Shown in pieces: positions 51,907 to 61,148 of a stretch of 64,000 nt of DNA. The position numbers and the translations under genes were made by a program. This DNA is from an uncultured Clostridia bacterium (GTDB lineage Bacteria > Bacillota > Clostridia > Christensenellales > UBA1750). The first letter of the stretch is position 1. The number at the start of each line of letters is the position of its first letter. The stretch is taken from NCBI GenBank assembly GCA_904393115.1, contig CAJFMX010000005.1:44234-108233 (forward strand), read 5' to 3'. The notes under the pieces were generated by a model. That model was not told the DNA's origin and did no database searches. It was given only the letters and a program-made list of their open reading frames with translations.

Positions 51907-54900
51907 ATGAAGCGCAGCGCGTCGAACCTCATCATCATCCTCCTTCTCGTCGTGATCATCGTGGGCGTGATCGTCTACGCTTCGGACAAGCAGCTCGCGC
52001 CGAGCTATGCGCCGGCGGACGGCAGCGCCTCCGGGGATGCGTCGCTGCCTGCGGGCGCGGCGGGCCTTGTGCTCTCCGAACTCATGGTGGAAAACGACGG
52101 CGCCGTGCGCGACGAGGACGGGGACTATCCCCGCTGGGTGGAGCTGTACAACTCCACCTCCGCCGAGCTCTCGCTCTCCGGCTACTCGCTCTCCGACCGC
52201 GAAAACGACGCGACCAAGTACCCCCTGCCCGCCATCACCCTGGCGCCGGGCGAGTACCGCGTGGTCTTCCTCTCCGGCAAAAACCGCACGGCCGCCGACG
52301 GCAACCTGCACACGGGCTTTAAGGTCAACGGCTCCGAGACGCTCTACCTCTTCTCGGGCAGCACCATCGTGGATTCCGTCTCCGGGGCGGCGACCTCCTC
52401 CAACATCTCCAAGATCAAGGTCGGCTCCGCCTGGGAGGAGACGGAGCTCTACTCCCCGGGCTTTGAGAACACCGAGGCCGGCCACGAGGCCTACCTGGAC
52501 GTCTGGGACAAGCGGGACGAGAGCGCGCTCAAGATCAACGAGGTGCAGTCCTCCAACGCCACGACCCTGGCCGACGAGCAGGGCCTCTACCCCGACTGGA
52601 TCGAGATCGTCAACACCGGCACGGAGACCATCGACCTTTCCGGCTACGGCCTTTCCGACGACGTGAACAAGCCCATGGAGTGGACCTTCCCGTCGATGTC
52701 CATCGGCCCGGGCGAGCGCGTCGTGGTCTTTGCCGACGGCACGAACAACCTCGAGGCGGAGATCCCGCACGCGAACTTCTCCATCTCCTCGGGCGGGGAG
52801 ACGCTCTCCCTCTACGATGCGGAGGGCTACCTCCTGGACCGCGTGACCGTGCCGGAGCTGGAGACGGACACCTCCTACGCCCGCTCTCCGGACGCTACGG
52901 GCGACTTTGTCGTCGAGCAGACCCCTACCCCCAACATGGAAAACACGGTGGAGAGCCAGACGACGCTCTCCAACCGTTTTTTTCAGGAGCACAATCAGGG
53001 CGTCTACATCTCTGAGGTCATGACGCGCAACGCCACCACGCTGGAAATCAATTCGCAGACACCGGACTGGGTGGAGGTCACCAACGCCTCCGGCGCGGCG
53101 GTGAACCTTGCCGGCTACCGCCTGACCAACAAGGCGAACGCGACGGCGCGCTACACCTTTCCGGACGTGACGCTGGAAAACGGCGAGAGCACCCTTGTCT
53201 ACCTCACGGACACGGAGATCGACCTGGGCGAGGAGTACGCGGCGCAGTCCGCGGACTTCAAGGGCTCCTCCACGGGGGAAATGCTCTACCTCTATGACGC
53301 GGACAAGAACGTCGTGGACAAGGTCAGCGTGCCCGCGCTGGCGACCGACGTCTCCTACGGCCGGGACGAGGGGCGCACCAGTTTTTTTTATTATGACGAG
53401 GCGACCCCCGGCGCCGCCAACACCACGACGGCCTACCTCGGCGTCTGCGAAGAGCCCGCCTTCTCCGACGAGGGCGGCGTCAAGACCAGTTCGCTGGAGC
53501 TGACGCTCACCGCGCCGGAGGGCTCGACCATCTACTACACGACGGACTGCTCCACCCCCACGACCGCCTCCACGCCCTACACCGGCCCCATCTCCATCGC
53601 GGAGAACACCGTCGTCCGCGCCATCGCCGTGCGGGACGGGTACCTGACCTCCACCACCGCCACCCGCACCTACATCACCGAGGATACGCACACCGTGCGC
53701 GTGGTCTCCCTGGTCACGGACGACAAGTACCTCTTCTCCGACGAGATGGGCATGTACGCCGACGGGCCGAATTGGCAGGAGAAGTCGCCGCACGGCAGCC
53801 CGGGCGTGGGCGCCAACTTCTGGATGGACTGGGAGTACCCCGTGCACGTGGAGGTCTGGGAGGCGGACGGCACGCGCCTGATCGAGCAGGACGGCTCCTT
53901 TAAGCTCAACGGCCAGTATTCCCGCGCGCTGGACCAGAAGTCCTTCGCCGTCTACGCCCGCAGCGAGTACGGCGACGAGGACCGCTTCTACGCGCCGCTC
54001 TTCTCCGACCGGGAGTACACGGACTACAAGTCCTTCGTGCTGCGCTGCACGGGCCAGGACTACAACCGCTCCCGCATGCGCGACGCCATGATCACCGGCA
54101 CCATGGAGGGCCAGGACGTCATGTACCAGGAGACGGAGGTCTGCGTCCTCTACCTCAACGGCGAATACTGGGGCCACTACAACATGCGCGAGCGCGTCAA
54201 CAAGTGGTCCGTCGCCCAGTGGGAGGGCGTCACGGACGAAAGCGTCATCGACAACATCGACCTGCTCAAGGGCAACGGCAACCGCGCCAACCGCGTTCTC
54301 AACGGCGACAACACGGAGTACCGCGAGCTGATCGACTTCTGCCGCAACAACAGCCTGACCGACCCGGAGAACCTGAAGTACGTCACCGACCGCGTGGACG
54401 TGCAGAACTACTTCGACTACCAGATCGCGGAGATCTTCTGGGCGAATTCCGACAACGGCAACATCAAGTACTACAAGGTTCCGGGCGGAAAGTGGAAGTG
54501 GATCCTCTACGACATGGACTGGGCCATGAACAACAGCAAGGAAATGCCCGTGTCCTGGAACACGTTCAACCACGTCTTCGACCCCAACGGAACGGGCGTG
54601 AGCAACGGCTTTGAGACGGTGCTCTCGACCTCGCTGCTGGAAAACGACGAGATGCGCGAGCTGTTCCTTTCGCGCCTTTCCTACTACATGACGGAGGTCT
54701 TCACCACGGACAAGATGACCGCCGCCATCGAGGAGCTGTACGAGACCATGCAGCCGGAGATGGAGAAGCACTTTGAGCGCTGGCCCGACCACGGCTCCGT
54801 GGAGTCCTGGGAGCGGCACGTGGAGCGCCTGCGCACCTGGGTGCAGCAGCGCCCGCAGTACGTCGTCCAGGGCGCGCAGGAATACTTTGACCTGAGCGAT

Positions 54901-54939
54901 GCCCAGGTGCAGGAGCTCTTTGGAGGGATTGGAGAATGA
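51907..54939 (+). CDS. CotH-kinase protein with three lamin-tail domains
   Basis: 1010 aa. An N-terminal membrane anchor (about 8-24) is followed by three lamin-tail domains at about 54-165, 208-320 and 366-475 (LVLSELMVEN, LKINEVQSSNATT, VYISEVMTRNATT), a chitobiase-like CHB_HEX_C domain at about 515-578 (GSTIYYTTDCSTPTTAS) and a CotH kinase domain from about 595 (KSFVLRCTGQDYNRSRMRDAM; YLNGEYWGHYNMRERVN; KWKWILYDMDWAMNN). CotH is an atypical kinase that phosphorylates spore coat protein; surface-anchored relatives with LTD arrays occur in Clostridia. Its stop overlaps the VTC gene as ATGA, so the two are coupled. Confidence 0.9.
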   Translation: MKRSASNLIIILLLVVIIVGVIVYASDKQLAPSYAPADGSASGDASLPAGAAGLVLSELMVENDGAVRDEDGDYPRWVELYNSTSAELSLSGYSLSDRENDATKYPLPAITLAPGEYRVVFLSGKNRTAADGNLHTGFKVNGSETLYLFSGSTIVDSVSGAATSSNISKIKVGSAWEETELYSPGFENTEAGHEAYLDVWDKRDESALKINEVQSSNATTLADEQGLYPDWIEIVNTGTETIDLSGYGLSDDVNKPMEWTFPSMSIGPGERVVVFADGTNNLEAEIPHANFSISSGGETLSLYDAEGYLLDRVTVPELETDTSYARSPDATGDFVVEQTPTPNMENTVESQTTLSNRFFQEHNQGVYISEVMTRNATTLEINSQTPDWVEVTNASGAAVNLAGYRLTNKANATARYTFPDVTLENGESTLVYLTDTEIDLGEEYAAQSADFKGSSTGEMLYLYDADKNVVDKVSVPALATDVSYGRDEGRTSFFYYDEATPGAANTTTAYLGVCEEPAFSDEGGVKTSSLELTLTAPEGSTIYYTTDCSTPTTASTPYTGPISIAENTVVRAIAVRDGYLTSTTATRTYITEDTHTVRVVSLVTDDKYLFSDEMGMYADGPNWQEKSPHGSPGVGANFWMDWEYPVHVEVWEADGTRLIEQDGSFKLNGQYSRALDQKSFAVYARSEYGDEDRFYAPLFSDREYTDYKSFVLRCTGQDYNRSRMRDAMITGTMEGQDVMYQETEVCVLYLNGEYWGHYNMRERVNKWSVAQWEGVTDESVIDNIDLLKGNGNRANRVLNGDNTEYRELIDFCRNNSLTDPENLKYVTDRVDVQNYFDYQIAEIFWANSDNGNIKYYKVPGGKWKWILYDMDWAMNNSKEMPVSWNTFNHVFDPNGTGVSNGFETVLSTSLLENDEMRELFLSRLSYYMTEVFTTDKMTAAIEELYETMQPEMEKHFERWPDHGSVESWERHVERLRTWVQQRPQYVVQGAQEYFDLSDAQVQELFGGIGE

Positions 54940-55667
54940 GCATGGCACAACAGCCCGCACGCCGCCGCGCGGCCCAGCAGCCCGCGCAGCGCCATGAGCA
55001 GAAGTACTTCATCAGCCAGGGGGACGCCTGCTACCTCTCCCTCCTGCTCCGCCACACCATGCAGCCGGACCGCCATGCGGACGGCCGGGGCGAGTACCAC
55101 ATCCGCTCGCTGTACTTTGACGACTGCTTCAACTCCGCCATGAGCGACAAGCTCGACGGCGTCATGAACCGGCACAAGTACCGCATCCGCATCTACAACT
55201 TCTCGGACCGCGTCATCCGCCTGGAGCGCAAGAGCAAGGGCGGCGAGTTCATCAGCAAGATGAGCTGCGCCATCTCCCGCGACCTGGCCGAGCAGATCAT
55301 CGCGGGCGACCCCTACGGCCTGGAGCGGCTGAACCACCCCCTGCTGCAGGACGTCTACCGCATGATGACGACCTACCTGCTGCGCCCGGCTGTGATCGTG
55401 GACTACGTGCGCGAGGCGTACGTCCACCCCTGCGAGGAGACGCGCGTGACGCTGGACAAGCAGCTGCGCACGGGCTACCTTTCGACGGACCTGTTCGACC
55501 CGCAGCTGCCCACCTATCCCTGCCTGGACCACAACCAGACGATCCTGGAGATCAAGTACAACCGGCGCTTTCCCTCGTACATCCTGCCGATCGTCTCCTC
55601 GGTCCCTGCGCAGCGCAGCGCCATTTCGAAGTACACGCTCTGCCGGCGTTACGAGTTTAACCTGTAA
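54936..55667 (+). CDS. VTC-domain polyphosphate polymerase
   Basis: 243 aa. The triphosphate-tunnel layout is clear: RHEQKYFIS, YHIRSLYFDDCFN, KYRIRIYNFSDRVIRLERKSKGG, VIVDYVREAY and ILEIKYNRRFPSYI, with the alternating Lys/Arg/Glu of the VTC family. In yeast Vtc4 this domain polymerises ATP into polyphosphate. Residues 1-20 are a low-complexity Gln/Ala/Arg stretch. ATG at 54936 or 54942. It overlaps the CotH gene and is 27 bp from DUF4956. Confidence 0.9.
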   Translation: MSMAQQPARRRAAQQPAQRHEQKYFISQGDACYLSLLLRHTMQPDRHADGRGEYHIRSLYFDDCFNSAMSDKLDGVMNRHKYRIRIYNFSDRVIRLERKSKGGEFISKMSCAISRDLAEQIIAGDPYGLERLNHPLLQDVYRMMTTYLLRPAVIVDYVREAYVHPCEETRVTLDKQLRTGYLSTDLFDPQLPTYPCLDHNQTILEIKYNRRFPSYILPIVSSVPAQRSAISKYTLCRRYEFNL

Positions 55668-55694
55668 GTTTCACGTATAGGAGGAGATCAACCC

Positions 55695-56393
55695 ATGGAC
55701 AACAACACCACGACAAATTTTTCGGACGTCTTTAAGGATAACTTCTTATCCGGGTTCTCGCTCTCCACGCAGAACCTGACGCTGCCGAACGTGCTCATCT
55801 CCCTGGGCATCGCGTTCCTGCTGGGCATGGTCATCTACTTCATCTACAAGAAGACCTACCGCGGCGTGCTCTACAGCCACAGCTTCAACCTCTCGCTCAT
55901 CATGCTCTCGATGGTGACGACGCTGGTCATCATGTGCATCAGCTCCGCGCCGGCGCTCTCCCTGGGCATGGTCGGCGCCCTGTCCATCGTCCGCTTCCGC
56001 ACCGCGGTCAAGGACCCGATGGACACGGTCTACATGTTCTGGGCCATCGCCGTGGGCATCACCGTCGGCGCGAACTTCATCCTCTTCTCCATCATCGGCA
56101 CCCTGGTCATCGCGGTGATCCTGCTCGTCCTCTCCTTCACGAGCAACCAGACGGGGCAGAACTACCTGCTCGTCGTGCACTACGACGACCGCTACGCCAA
56201 GGAAGTCACCAACGCCGTGAACAAGATGGTTCCCCGCTACCGCCTGAAGTCCAAGACCGCAACGCGCAACGGCGTCGAGATGACCCTCGAGCTGCGCCTG
56301 CAAGGCAACCGCTCCAACATCGTGGACAACCTTCTGGGCATCCCCGGCGTGATGGATGCAACGCTCGTCGCCTTCCAGAACGAGATCGCTTGA
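55695..56393 (+). CDS. DUF4956 membrane protein
   Basis: 232 aa. About four helices in 30-150 (NVLISLGIAFLLGMVIYFIY, LSLIMLSMVTTLVIMCISS, MVGALSIVRFRTAVKDPMDTVYMFWAIAVGITVGANFI) followed by a soluble C-terminal domain (LVVHYDDRYAKEVTNAVNKMVPRYRLKS). GALSIVRFRTAVKDP is the DUF4956 hallmark. The family commonly accompanies VTC polymerases and CotH in Firmicutes and is presumed to be part of the same machinery, but no function is known. ATG 10 nt after AGGAGGAG. Confidence 0.88.
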   Translation: MDNNTTTNFSDVFKDNFLSGFSLSTQNLTLPNVLISLGIAFLLGMVIYFIYKKTYRGVLYSHSFNLSLIMLSMVTTLVIMCISSAPALSLGMVGALSIVRFRTAVKDPMDTVYMFWAIAVGITVGANFILFSIIGTLVIAVILLVLSFTSNQTGQNYLLVVHYDDRYAKEVTNAVNKMVPRYRLKSKTATRNGVEMTLELRLQGNRSNIVDNLLGIPGVMDATLVAFQNEIA

Positions 56394-56399
56394 CGCCTA

Positions 56400-56429
56400 G
56401 CCCCCTCTTTGCCCCGCGCAAAAGGGGGC
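56400..56429 (+). terminator. Terminator-like hairpin after the DUF4956 gene
   Basis: GCCCCCT-C-TTTGC and GCAAA-AGGGGGC, then ATTTGTC. A short U-tract makes it leaky at best. Confidence 0.45.
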
Positions 56430-56482
56430 ATTTGTCTATCTCTCCCGCGCAGATTTGGAAAGGGAAAGGAGGCGTTTCTTCC

Positions 56483-57298
56483 ATGAAACGGCTTTGCGCG
56501 CTTCTTCTCGCGGCCTTGCTGCTGCTGAGCGGCTGCGCCGCCGGGCGGCCGGACGGGAGCCTGCCCACGCTCACCGTGACGTTCCTTGACGTCGGCAAGG
56601 CGGACTGCATCCTCCTGGAGGCGGAGGGCCGCGCCGCCATGATCGACGCGGGCAACCAGGGCGATGCCGAGGAGATCCTCGCCCTGCTCTCCGCAAAGGG
56701 CATCTCCTCGCTGGACTTCCTCCTGCTGACGCACCTGGACAAGGACCACATCGGCGGCGCGGACGCGCTGATCGAAAACGTCCCCATCGGCACGATCTAC
56801 GCCCCGGACTACGACAAGGGCAACAAGCAGTACGACCAGTACATCGCGGCGCTGACGGCCGCAGGCATCGAGCCGGTCCATCCGACGGAGCCCGTGGACC
56901 TCGCCCTGGGCCAGGCGCAGATCACGCTCCTGCCCGGCGCGCAGGCGGAGTACGAGGAGTCCAACGACTACTCGATCTTCCTGGAGCTGCTCTACGGCCA
57001 GACCTCCTTCCTCTTTGCGGGCGACGCGGAGGAAACGCGCCTGGCGGAATACCTCGCCTCCCCCGATCTGCGCCGCTACGACGTGCTCAAGGTGCCGCAC
57101 CATGGCCGCGCCTGCGCGCAGTCCGAGGCGTTCTTCACCTCCGTCTCCCCGAAGTACGCGGTCATCACCTGCGACGAGGAGGACATGCCCGACGACAGTG
57201 TCGTGGAGTTCCTCCAGGCCCTGGGCGCAAAGGTCTACGGAACGGTCTACGGCCAGGTCGTCCTCACCTCGGACGGCCTTCAGGTCTCCGTCGCCTGA
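56483..57298 (+). CDS. MBL-fold lipoprotein, ComEC/Rec2-like domain
   Basis: 271 aa. Lipobox LLSGC with C18. The MBL domain shows LTHLDKDHIGG, YAPDYDKGNKQ, NDYSIFLELLYGQTSFLFAGDAEE and KVPHHG, the pattern of the beta-CASP-like ComEC C-terminal nuclease domain but here without membrane helices. Such lipoproteins are common in Clostridia and presumably hydrolyse nucleic-acid or phosphate esters at the surface. Its place after CotH/VTC may be meaningful. Start ATG at 56483; AAAGGAGG lies 10 nt upstream. Confidence 0.84.
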   Translation: MKRLCALLLAALLLLSGCAAGRPDGSLPTLTVTFLDVGKADCILLEAEGRAAMIDAGNQGDAEEILALLSAKGISSLDFLLLTHLDKDHIGGADALIENVPIGTIYAPDYDKGNKQYDQYIAALTAAGIEPVHPTEPVDLALGQAQITLLPGAQAEYEESNDYSIFLELLYGQTSFLFAGDAEETRLAEYLASPDLRRYDVLKVPHHGRACAQSEAFFTSVSPKYAVITCDEEDMPDDSVVEFLQALGAKVYGTVYGQVVLTSDGLQVSVA

Positions 57299-57430
57299 GG
57301 CGCCGCAGTTTTCACGTTCTTAACAATTTTCTTTGCAGATTCTTTTTCACTTTAATGTCTCTTTCATCTTTGGGCTTTATCCTATAGTCAACAACAAGGG
57401 AACACAAACCCCGAAAGGAGACTACAAGAT

Positions 57431-58393
57431 ATGAAAAAGAATTTCGCCCTTCTCGTCGCTGCCCTCGGCCTCTCTGCCGCCCTGCTCACCGCGTGCACCG
57501 CGCCGGCGGACTCCTCCCAGGTGACCCAGCCCATCGCCTCGCCCGACGCCAACGCGCCGGCCAACACCAAGACCTCCTCGGTCGTCTCCTCACAGACGGA
57601 CGACAGCACGCAGACCCTGCCCACCGCGGGCGAGAGCGTCTCCATCAACACCCCGCAGCCGACCGATGTCTCCGGCCGCATCACGGAGGCGGATGCCAAG
57701 CAGATCGCCCTGGACCACGCGGGCATCAGCGAGAGCGAGACCGACCGCCTGCGCGTCAAGCTCGACTATGACGATGGCGTGCAGGAGTACGAAGTGACCT
57801 TCTACGTCGGCAACCGCGAGTACGACTACGACATCGACGCGGCCACCGGCACCATCCGCAGCTTTGACTCCGAGATCGAGGACGACTACAACATCGCCAG
57901 CGCGCCCAGCGCGACGCCCGCGGCGGCCTCCGCTTCCTCCGGCGCGGCCATCACCGAGGCGGAAGCCAAGCAGATCGCCCTGGACCACGCGGGCGTCAGC
58001 GAGAGCGAGACGGAGCGCATGCGCGTCAAGCTCGGCCGTGACGACGGCGTCCAGGAGTACGAGGTGAACTTCTACGTCGGCAACCGCGAGTACGACTACG
58101 ACATCAACGCCGCCACCGGCGAGATCCGCAGCCACGACTCCGAGATCGACGACGACTACGTCAGCTCCACCGAGGCCGCCGGCGCTGCGATCAGCGAGGA
58201 CGAGGCCCGTGCCACGGTCGTGGCGCGCGTCTCCGGCGCCTCCGCCTCCGACGTCCGCCTGCACCTGGAGCGCGACGACGGCCGCCTGGTCTACGAGGGC
58301 GAGCTGATCTACAACGGCACCGAGTACGAGTTCCAGATCGACGCCACCACCGGCGACGTGCTCGACTGGGAGTCCGAGTCCGTCCGCGACTGA
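57431..58393 (+). CDS. PepSY-domain lipoprotein
   Basis: 320 aa. Lipobox LLTAC with C22, a Ser/Thr/Pro linker, and three PepSY domains at about 82-145, 172-238 and 254-318. The first two are almost identical (EADAKQIALDHAG..SESET; YVGNREYDYDI), a recent internal duplication; the third has diverged. PepSY domains are often propeptide-like inhibitors or binders in the cell wall. The upstream 131 bases are A/T-rich with a weak TATAGT; no gene. ATG 9 nt after AAAGGAG. Confidence 0.85.
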   Translation: MKKNFALLVAALGLSAALLTACTAPADSSQVTQPIASPDANAPANTKTSSVVSSQTDDSTQTLPTAGESVSINTPQPTDVSGRITEADAKQIALDHAGISESETDRLRVKLDYDDGVQEYEVTFYVGNREYDYDIDAATGTIRSFDSEIEDDYNIASAPSATPAAASASSGAAITEAEAKQIALDHAGVSESETERMRVKLGRDDGVQEYEVNFYVGNREYDYDINAATGEIRSHDSEIDDDYVSSTEAAGAAISEDEARATVVARVSGASASDVRLHLERDDGRLVYEGELIYNGTEYEFQIDATTGDVLDWESESVRD

Positions 58394-58412
58394 TCCCCTG
58401 CCAAAGCCCGAC

Positions 58413-58450
58413 GAGCGGGAACCGCTTCCCCAACGGTTCCCGCTCGTTTT
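58413..58450 (+). terminator. Terminator after the PepSY gene
   Basis: Perfect stem GAGCGGGAACCG / CGGTTCCCGCTC, followed by GTTTTG. Confidence 0.88.
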
Positions 58451-58505
58451 GCTCCGCACGCGCACGCCGGTCCCTGCATACCCTATGCAGGGGAGGTAGA
58501 TGGAC

Positions 58506-59303
58506 ATGAACGCACTCACATGCGCTGCGCTGGGCACGGGCTTCACCTTCGGGATGACCGCGCTGGGCGCAGCGGTGGTTTTTTTGATTTCCCCGCAGCG
58601 GCGCGCGCCCTCGGCCAGGGCCCAGCGCGTTTGCCTCGGCTTTGCGGCCGGGGTCATGCTCGCGGCGACGATCTGGTCGCTGCTCATCCCGGCCATGGAG
58701 AGCGCGCAGGCGCAGGGGCTTGCGCCCGGGCTCCCCGCGGCTGGGGGCATCGCGCTGGGCACGGCCTTTCTGCTCCTGCTGGGCGCGTGGATGGACCGCC
58801 TGCGCCAAAGCGGCCGCACGCCCGCGCCCCTGCGCCAGTCGAGCCGGGAGACGGCGCTGCTCATCACGGCCGTGACGCTGCACAACATCCCGGAGGGCAT
58901 GGCGGTGGGGCTCTCCTTTGCGCTGGCCGCGCAGGCCGGGGACCCGGCGTCCCTGCTTAGCGCGTCTTCCCTCGCGCTGGGCATCGGCATCCAGAACCTG
59001 CCCGAGGGCGCGGCGATCTCGCTGCCGCTCCTGCAGGAGGGCGCTTCCCGCGCGCGGGCCTTTGCCATCGGCGCGCTGACGGCGGTTGTGGAGCCCCTGT
59101 TCGGGGTCTTCACGGTGTTTCTCGTCTCCTTTGCGCAGCCCGCGATGCCCTGGCTGCTCGCCTTTGCCGCGGGGGCGATGCTCCTGGTCTCGGTGCGCGA
59201 GCTCATTCCCTCGGCCTGCTGCGCGGACCGGCAGAACGCCGGGACCCTCTCCGTCCTGCTGGGCTTTGTCGTGATGATGCTGCTGGACGTCCTCCTCGGC
59301 TGA
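58506..59303 (+). CDS. ZIP-family metal transporter
   Basis: 265 aa, about eight helices. TLHNIPEGMAVGLSFA and GIQNLPEGAAISLPL carry the metal-binding His/Asn/Glu pairs of helices IV and V of the ZIP family; it probably imports Zn or Fe. The His-rich loop is absent. The ATG at 58506, 9 nt after GGAGG, is preferred over the one at 58500, 3 nt from the site. It follows the PepSY terminator and is convergent with the reductase gene. Confidence 0.86.
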   Translation: MNALTCAALGTGFTFGMTALGAAVVFLISPQRRAPSARAQRVCLGFAAGVMLAATIWSLLIPAMESAQAQGLAPGLPAAGGIALGTAFLLLLGAWMDRLRQSGRTPAPLRQSSRETALLITAVTLHNIPEGMAVGLSFALAAQAGDPASLLSASSLALGIGIQNLPEGAAISLPLLQEGASRARAFAIGALTAVVEPLFGVFTVFLVSFAQPAMPWLLAFAAGAMLLVSVRELIPSACCADRQNAGTLSVLLGFVVMMLLDVLLG

Positions 59304-59304
59304 A

Positions 59305-59340
59305 AAACGCCGCCCTTCGCGCATGCGAAGGGCGGCGTTT
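59305..59340. terminator. Bidirectional terminator between ZIP and CoADR genes
   Basis: AAACGCCGCCCTTCGC / GCGAAGGGCGGCGTTT with a 4-nt loop; A-run and T-run on both sides. Confidence 0.85.
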
Positions 59341-59355
59341 CCGCGAGAGGCGGGA

Positions 59356-61032
59356 TCAGTTCTTGAAGTAGCAGGGGTGGTCCGCCGGCGTCTGCGCCTG
59401 CTGGATGGCGGCCCACAGGCGGTATCCGCCCGCGAGGTTGTAGCAGGTAAAGCCCTCGCCCGTGAGCAGGCGGCAGGCGATGTAGCTGCGCAGGCCGCTG
59501 TGGCAGTGCACGTAGACGGGCTTTGCGGGGTCGAGCTTGTCCAGCAGGCCGCGCAGGCCGTCCAGCGGCAGGTTCACAAAGCCCTCGATGTGGCCGCGCG
59601 CGTACTCGGCGGGCGTGCGCACGTCCACGAGCTGCACGCTGCCGTCGCGCGGCAGGTCTGCGACGTCCGACCAATGGAACTGGCGGACCGTGCCGTTCAT
59701 CAGATTCTCGCCGACGAAGCCGACCATGTTGACCGGGTCCTTGGCCGAGCCAAAGGGCGGCGCGTAGCAGAGCTCCAGGCGCGTCAGGTCCTGCACCTTG
59801 GCGCCAAAGCGCATGGCCGTCGCCAGCACATCCATGCGCTTGTCCACGCCGTCAAAGCCCACCGCCTGCGCGCCGAGGATGCGCCCGGTCGCCCTCTCGA
59901 AGAGGACCTTGAGGGAGAGCATCGTGCTGCCCGGGTAGTAGCTGGCGTGGTTGGCCGAGTAGGTGAAGATCTTGTCGCAGTCATAGCCCTGCGCCCGCGC
60001 GGCCTTCTCCGAAAGGCCGGTGGTGGCCACCGCCATGTCGAACACCTTGAGGATGGACGAGCCCTGGGTGCCGGTATAGGCGCTGTCGCGGCCGAAGAGG
60101 TTGTCCGCGGCGATGCGCCCCTCGCGGTTGGCGGGCCCGGCCAGGGGGATCATGGCCGGCTTGCCGGTGACAAAGTCCGTCACCTCCACCGCGTCGCCCA
60201 CGGCGTAGATGTCCGGGTCCTGCGTGCGCATGTGGTCGTCCACCTGGATGCCGCCGCGCGCGTTGCAGGCCAGGCCGCAGTCCTTGGCCAGCGCGCTCTC
60301 CGGCCGCACGCCGATGCTCAGCACGACCAGGTCCGCGGGGATCTTGCCCTCCGCCGTGCAGACGAAGCCCGGCTCCGCGCCGGTGACCGCGGTGTTCAGC
60401 AGCAGGTGGATGCCCTTGGCGCGCAGGTAGTTGTGCACGTCCGCCGCCATGTCCAGGTCCAGCGGGGCGATGAGGTGGTCCGCCATCTCCACGATCGTGA
60501 CCTCCAGGCCCGCGTGCGCGAGGTTTTCCGCCATCTCCACGCCGATGTAGCCGCCGCCCACGACCACGGCCTTTGCGCCCGCCTTGCCCTGGAGCGCATC
60601 CACGGCCGCCTTGATGCGCAGCGTGTCCGGGATGTTGCGCAGGGTGTAGACGGAGCCGCCGTCCAGGCCGGGAAGGTTCGGCACGAGGGGCGCCGCGCCC
60701 GTGGCGATGAGGAGCTTGTCATACGTCTCGGCATAGGTTCTGCCGCCCGCCTCGCGCACGGTGACCGCATGGGCCGCGCGGTCGATCTTCGTGACCTCGC
60801 TGTTCACGCGCACGTCCACGTTGAAGCGCGCGCGGAAGCTCTCGGGCGTTTGCAGGGTCAGGTCGTCCTCGTCGGTGATGACGCCGCCCACGTAGTAGGG
60901 CAGTCCGCAATTCGCAAAGGAGATGAACGCGCCGCGCTCCAGCAGGAGGATCTCGGCCTTTTCGTCCAGGCGCCGGGCGCGCGCCGCCGCCGAGGCCCCG
61001 CCGGCAACGCCGCCGATGATGACCAGTTTCAT
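59356..61032 (-). CDS. CoA-disulfide reductase / rhodanese fusion
   Basis: 558 aa. FAD motif KLVIIGGVAGGASAAARARR, active-site C42 (SFANCGLPYYVGG), a second Rossmann motif VVVGGGYIGVEMAENL and DIYAVGDAVEVTD give a CoADR-type flavoprotein (about 1-440). The C-terminal ~95 residues are a rhodanese with VHCHSGLRSY, catalytic Cys in HCHSG. Such CoADR-Rhd proteins reduce persulfides or polysulfides, or NAD(P)H-dependent sulfur. ATG at 61032 follows GGAGGTG. Divergent from a LysR regulator. Confidence 0.9.
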   Translation of the reverse strand: MKLVIIGGVAGGASAAARARRLDEKAEILLLERGAFISFANCGLPYYVGGVITDEDDLTLQTPESFRARFNVDVRVNSEVTKIDRAAHAVTVREAGGRTYAETYDKLLIATGAAPLVPNLPGLDGGSVYTLRNIPDTLRIKAAVDALQGKAGAKAVVVGGGYIGVEMAENLAHAGLEVTIVEMADHLIAPLDLDMAADVHNYLRAKGIHLLLNTAVTGAEPGFVCTAEGKIPADLVVLSIGVRPESALAKDCGLACNARGGIQVDDHMRTQDPDIYAVGDAVEVTDFVTGKPAMIPLAGPANREGRIAADNLFGRDSAYTGTQGSSILKVFDMAVATTGLSEKAARAQGYDCDKIFTYSANHASYYPGSTMLSLKVLFERATGRILGAQAVGFDGVDKRMDVLATAMRFGAKVQDLTRLELCYAPPFGSAKDPVNMVGFVGENLMNGTVRQFHWSDVADLPRDGSVQLVDVRTPAEYARGHIEGFVNLPLDGLRGLLDKLDPAKPVYVHCHSGLRSYIACRLLTGEGFTCYNLAGGYRLWAAIQQAQTPADHPCYFKN

Positions 61033-61064
61033 GTTCCACACCTCCAAGTTTTCTTTCTTCCTCC

Positions 61065-61115
61065 ATTATACCCAATCCCTGCGCGCTTGAACATTCCCTC
61101 TCCTGCGATTATACT
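61065..61115. promoter_or_regulatory. Divergent promoters of the reductase and LysR genes
   Basis: Plus: TTGAAC (61087-61092), 17-nt spacer, TATACT (61110-61115), for the LysR gene. Minus: a perfect TATAAT at 61065-61070 with a weak -35, for the reductase gene; a weak -35 is usual for LysR-activated genes. The two overlap near 61090. Confidence 0.6.
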
Positions 61116-61148
61116 GATAGGGGAAAGCCTATGGAAGGAGGGAGCTCC

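Noticed and set aside
51661..54960. Long open frame antisense to the CotH-kinase gene
   Set aside because: High G+C leaves few stops in antisense frames. The predicted peptide is a Val/Gly/Arg/His-rich low-complexity string with no domain, while the plus-strand frame has clear LTD and CotH motifs and a ribosome site.
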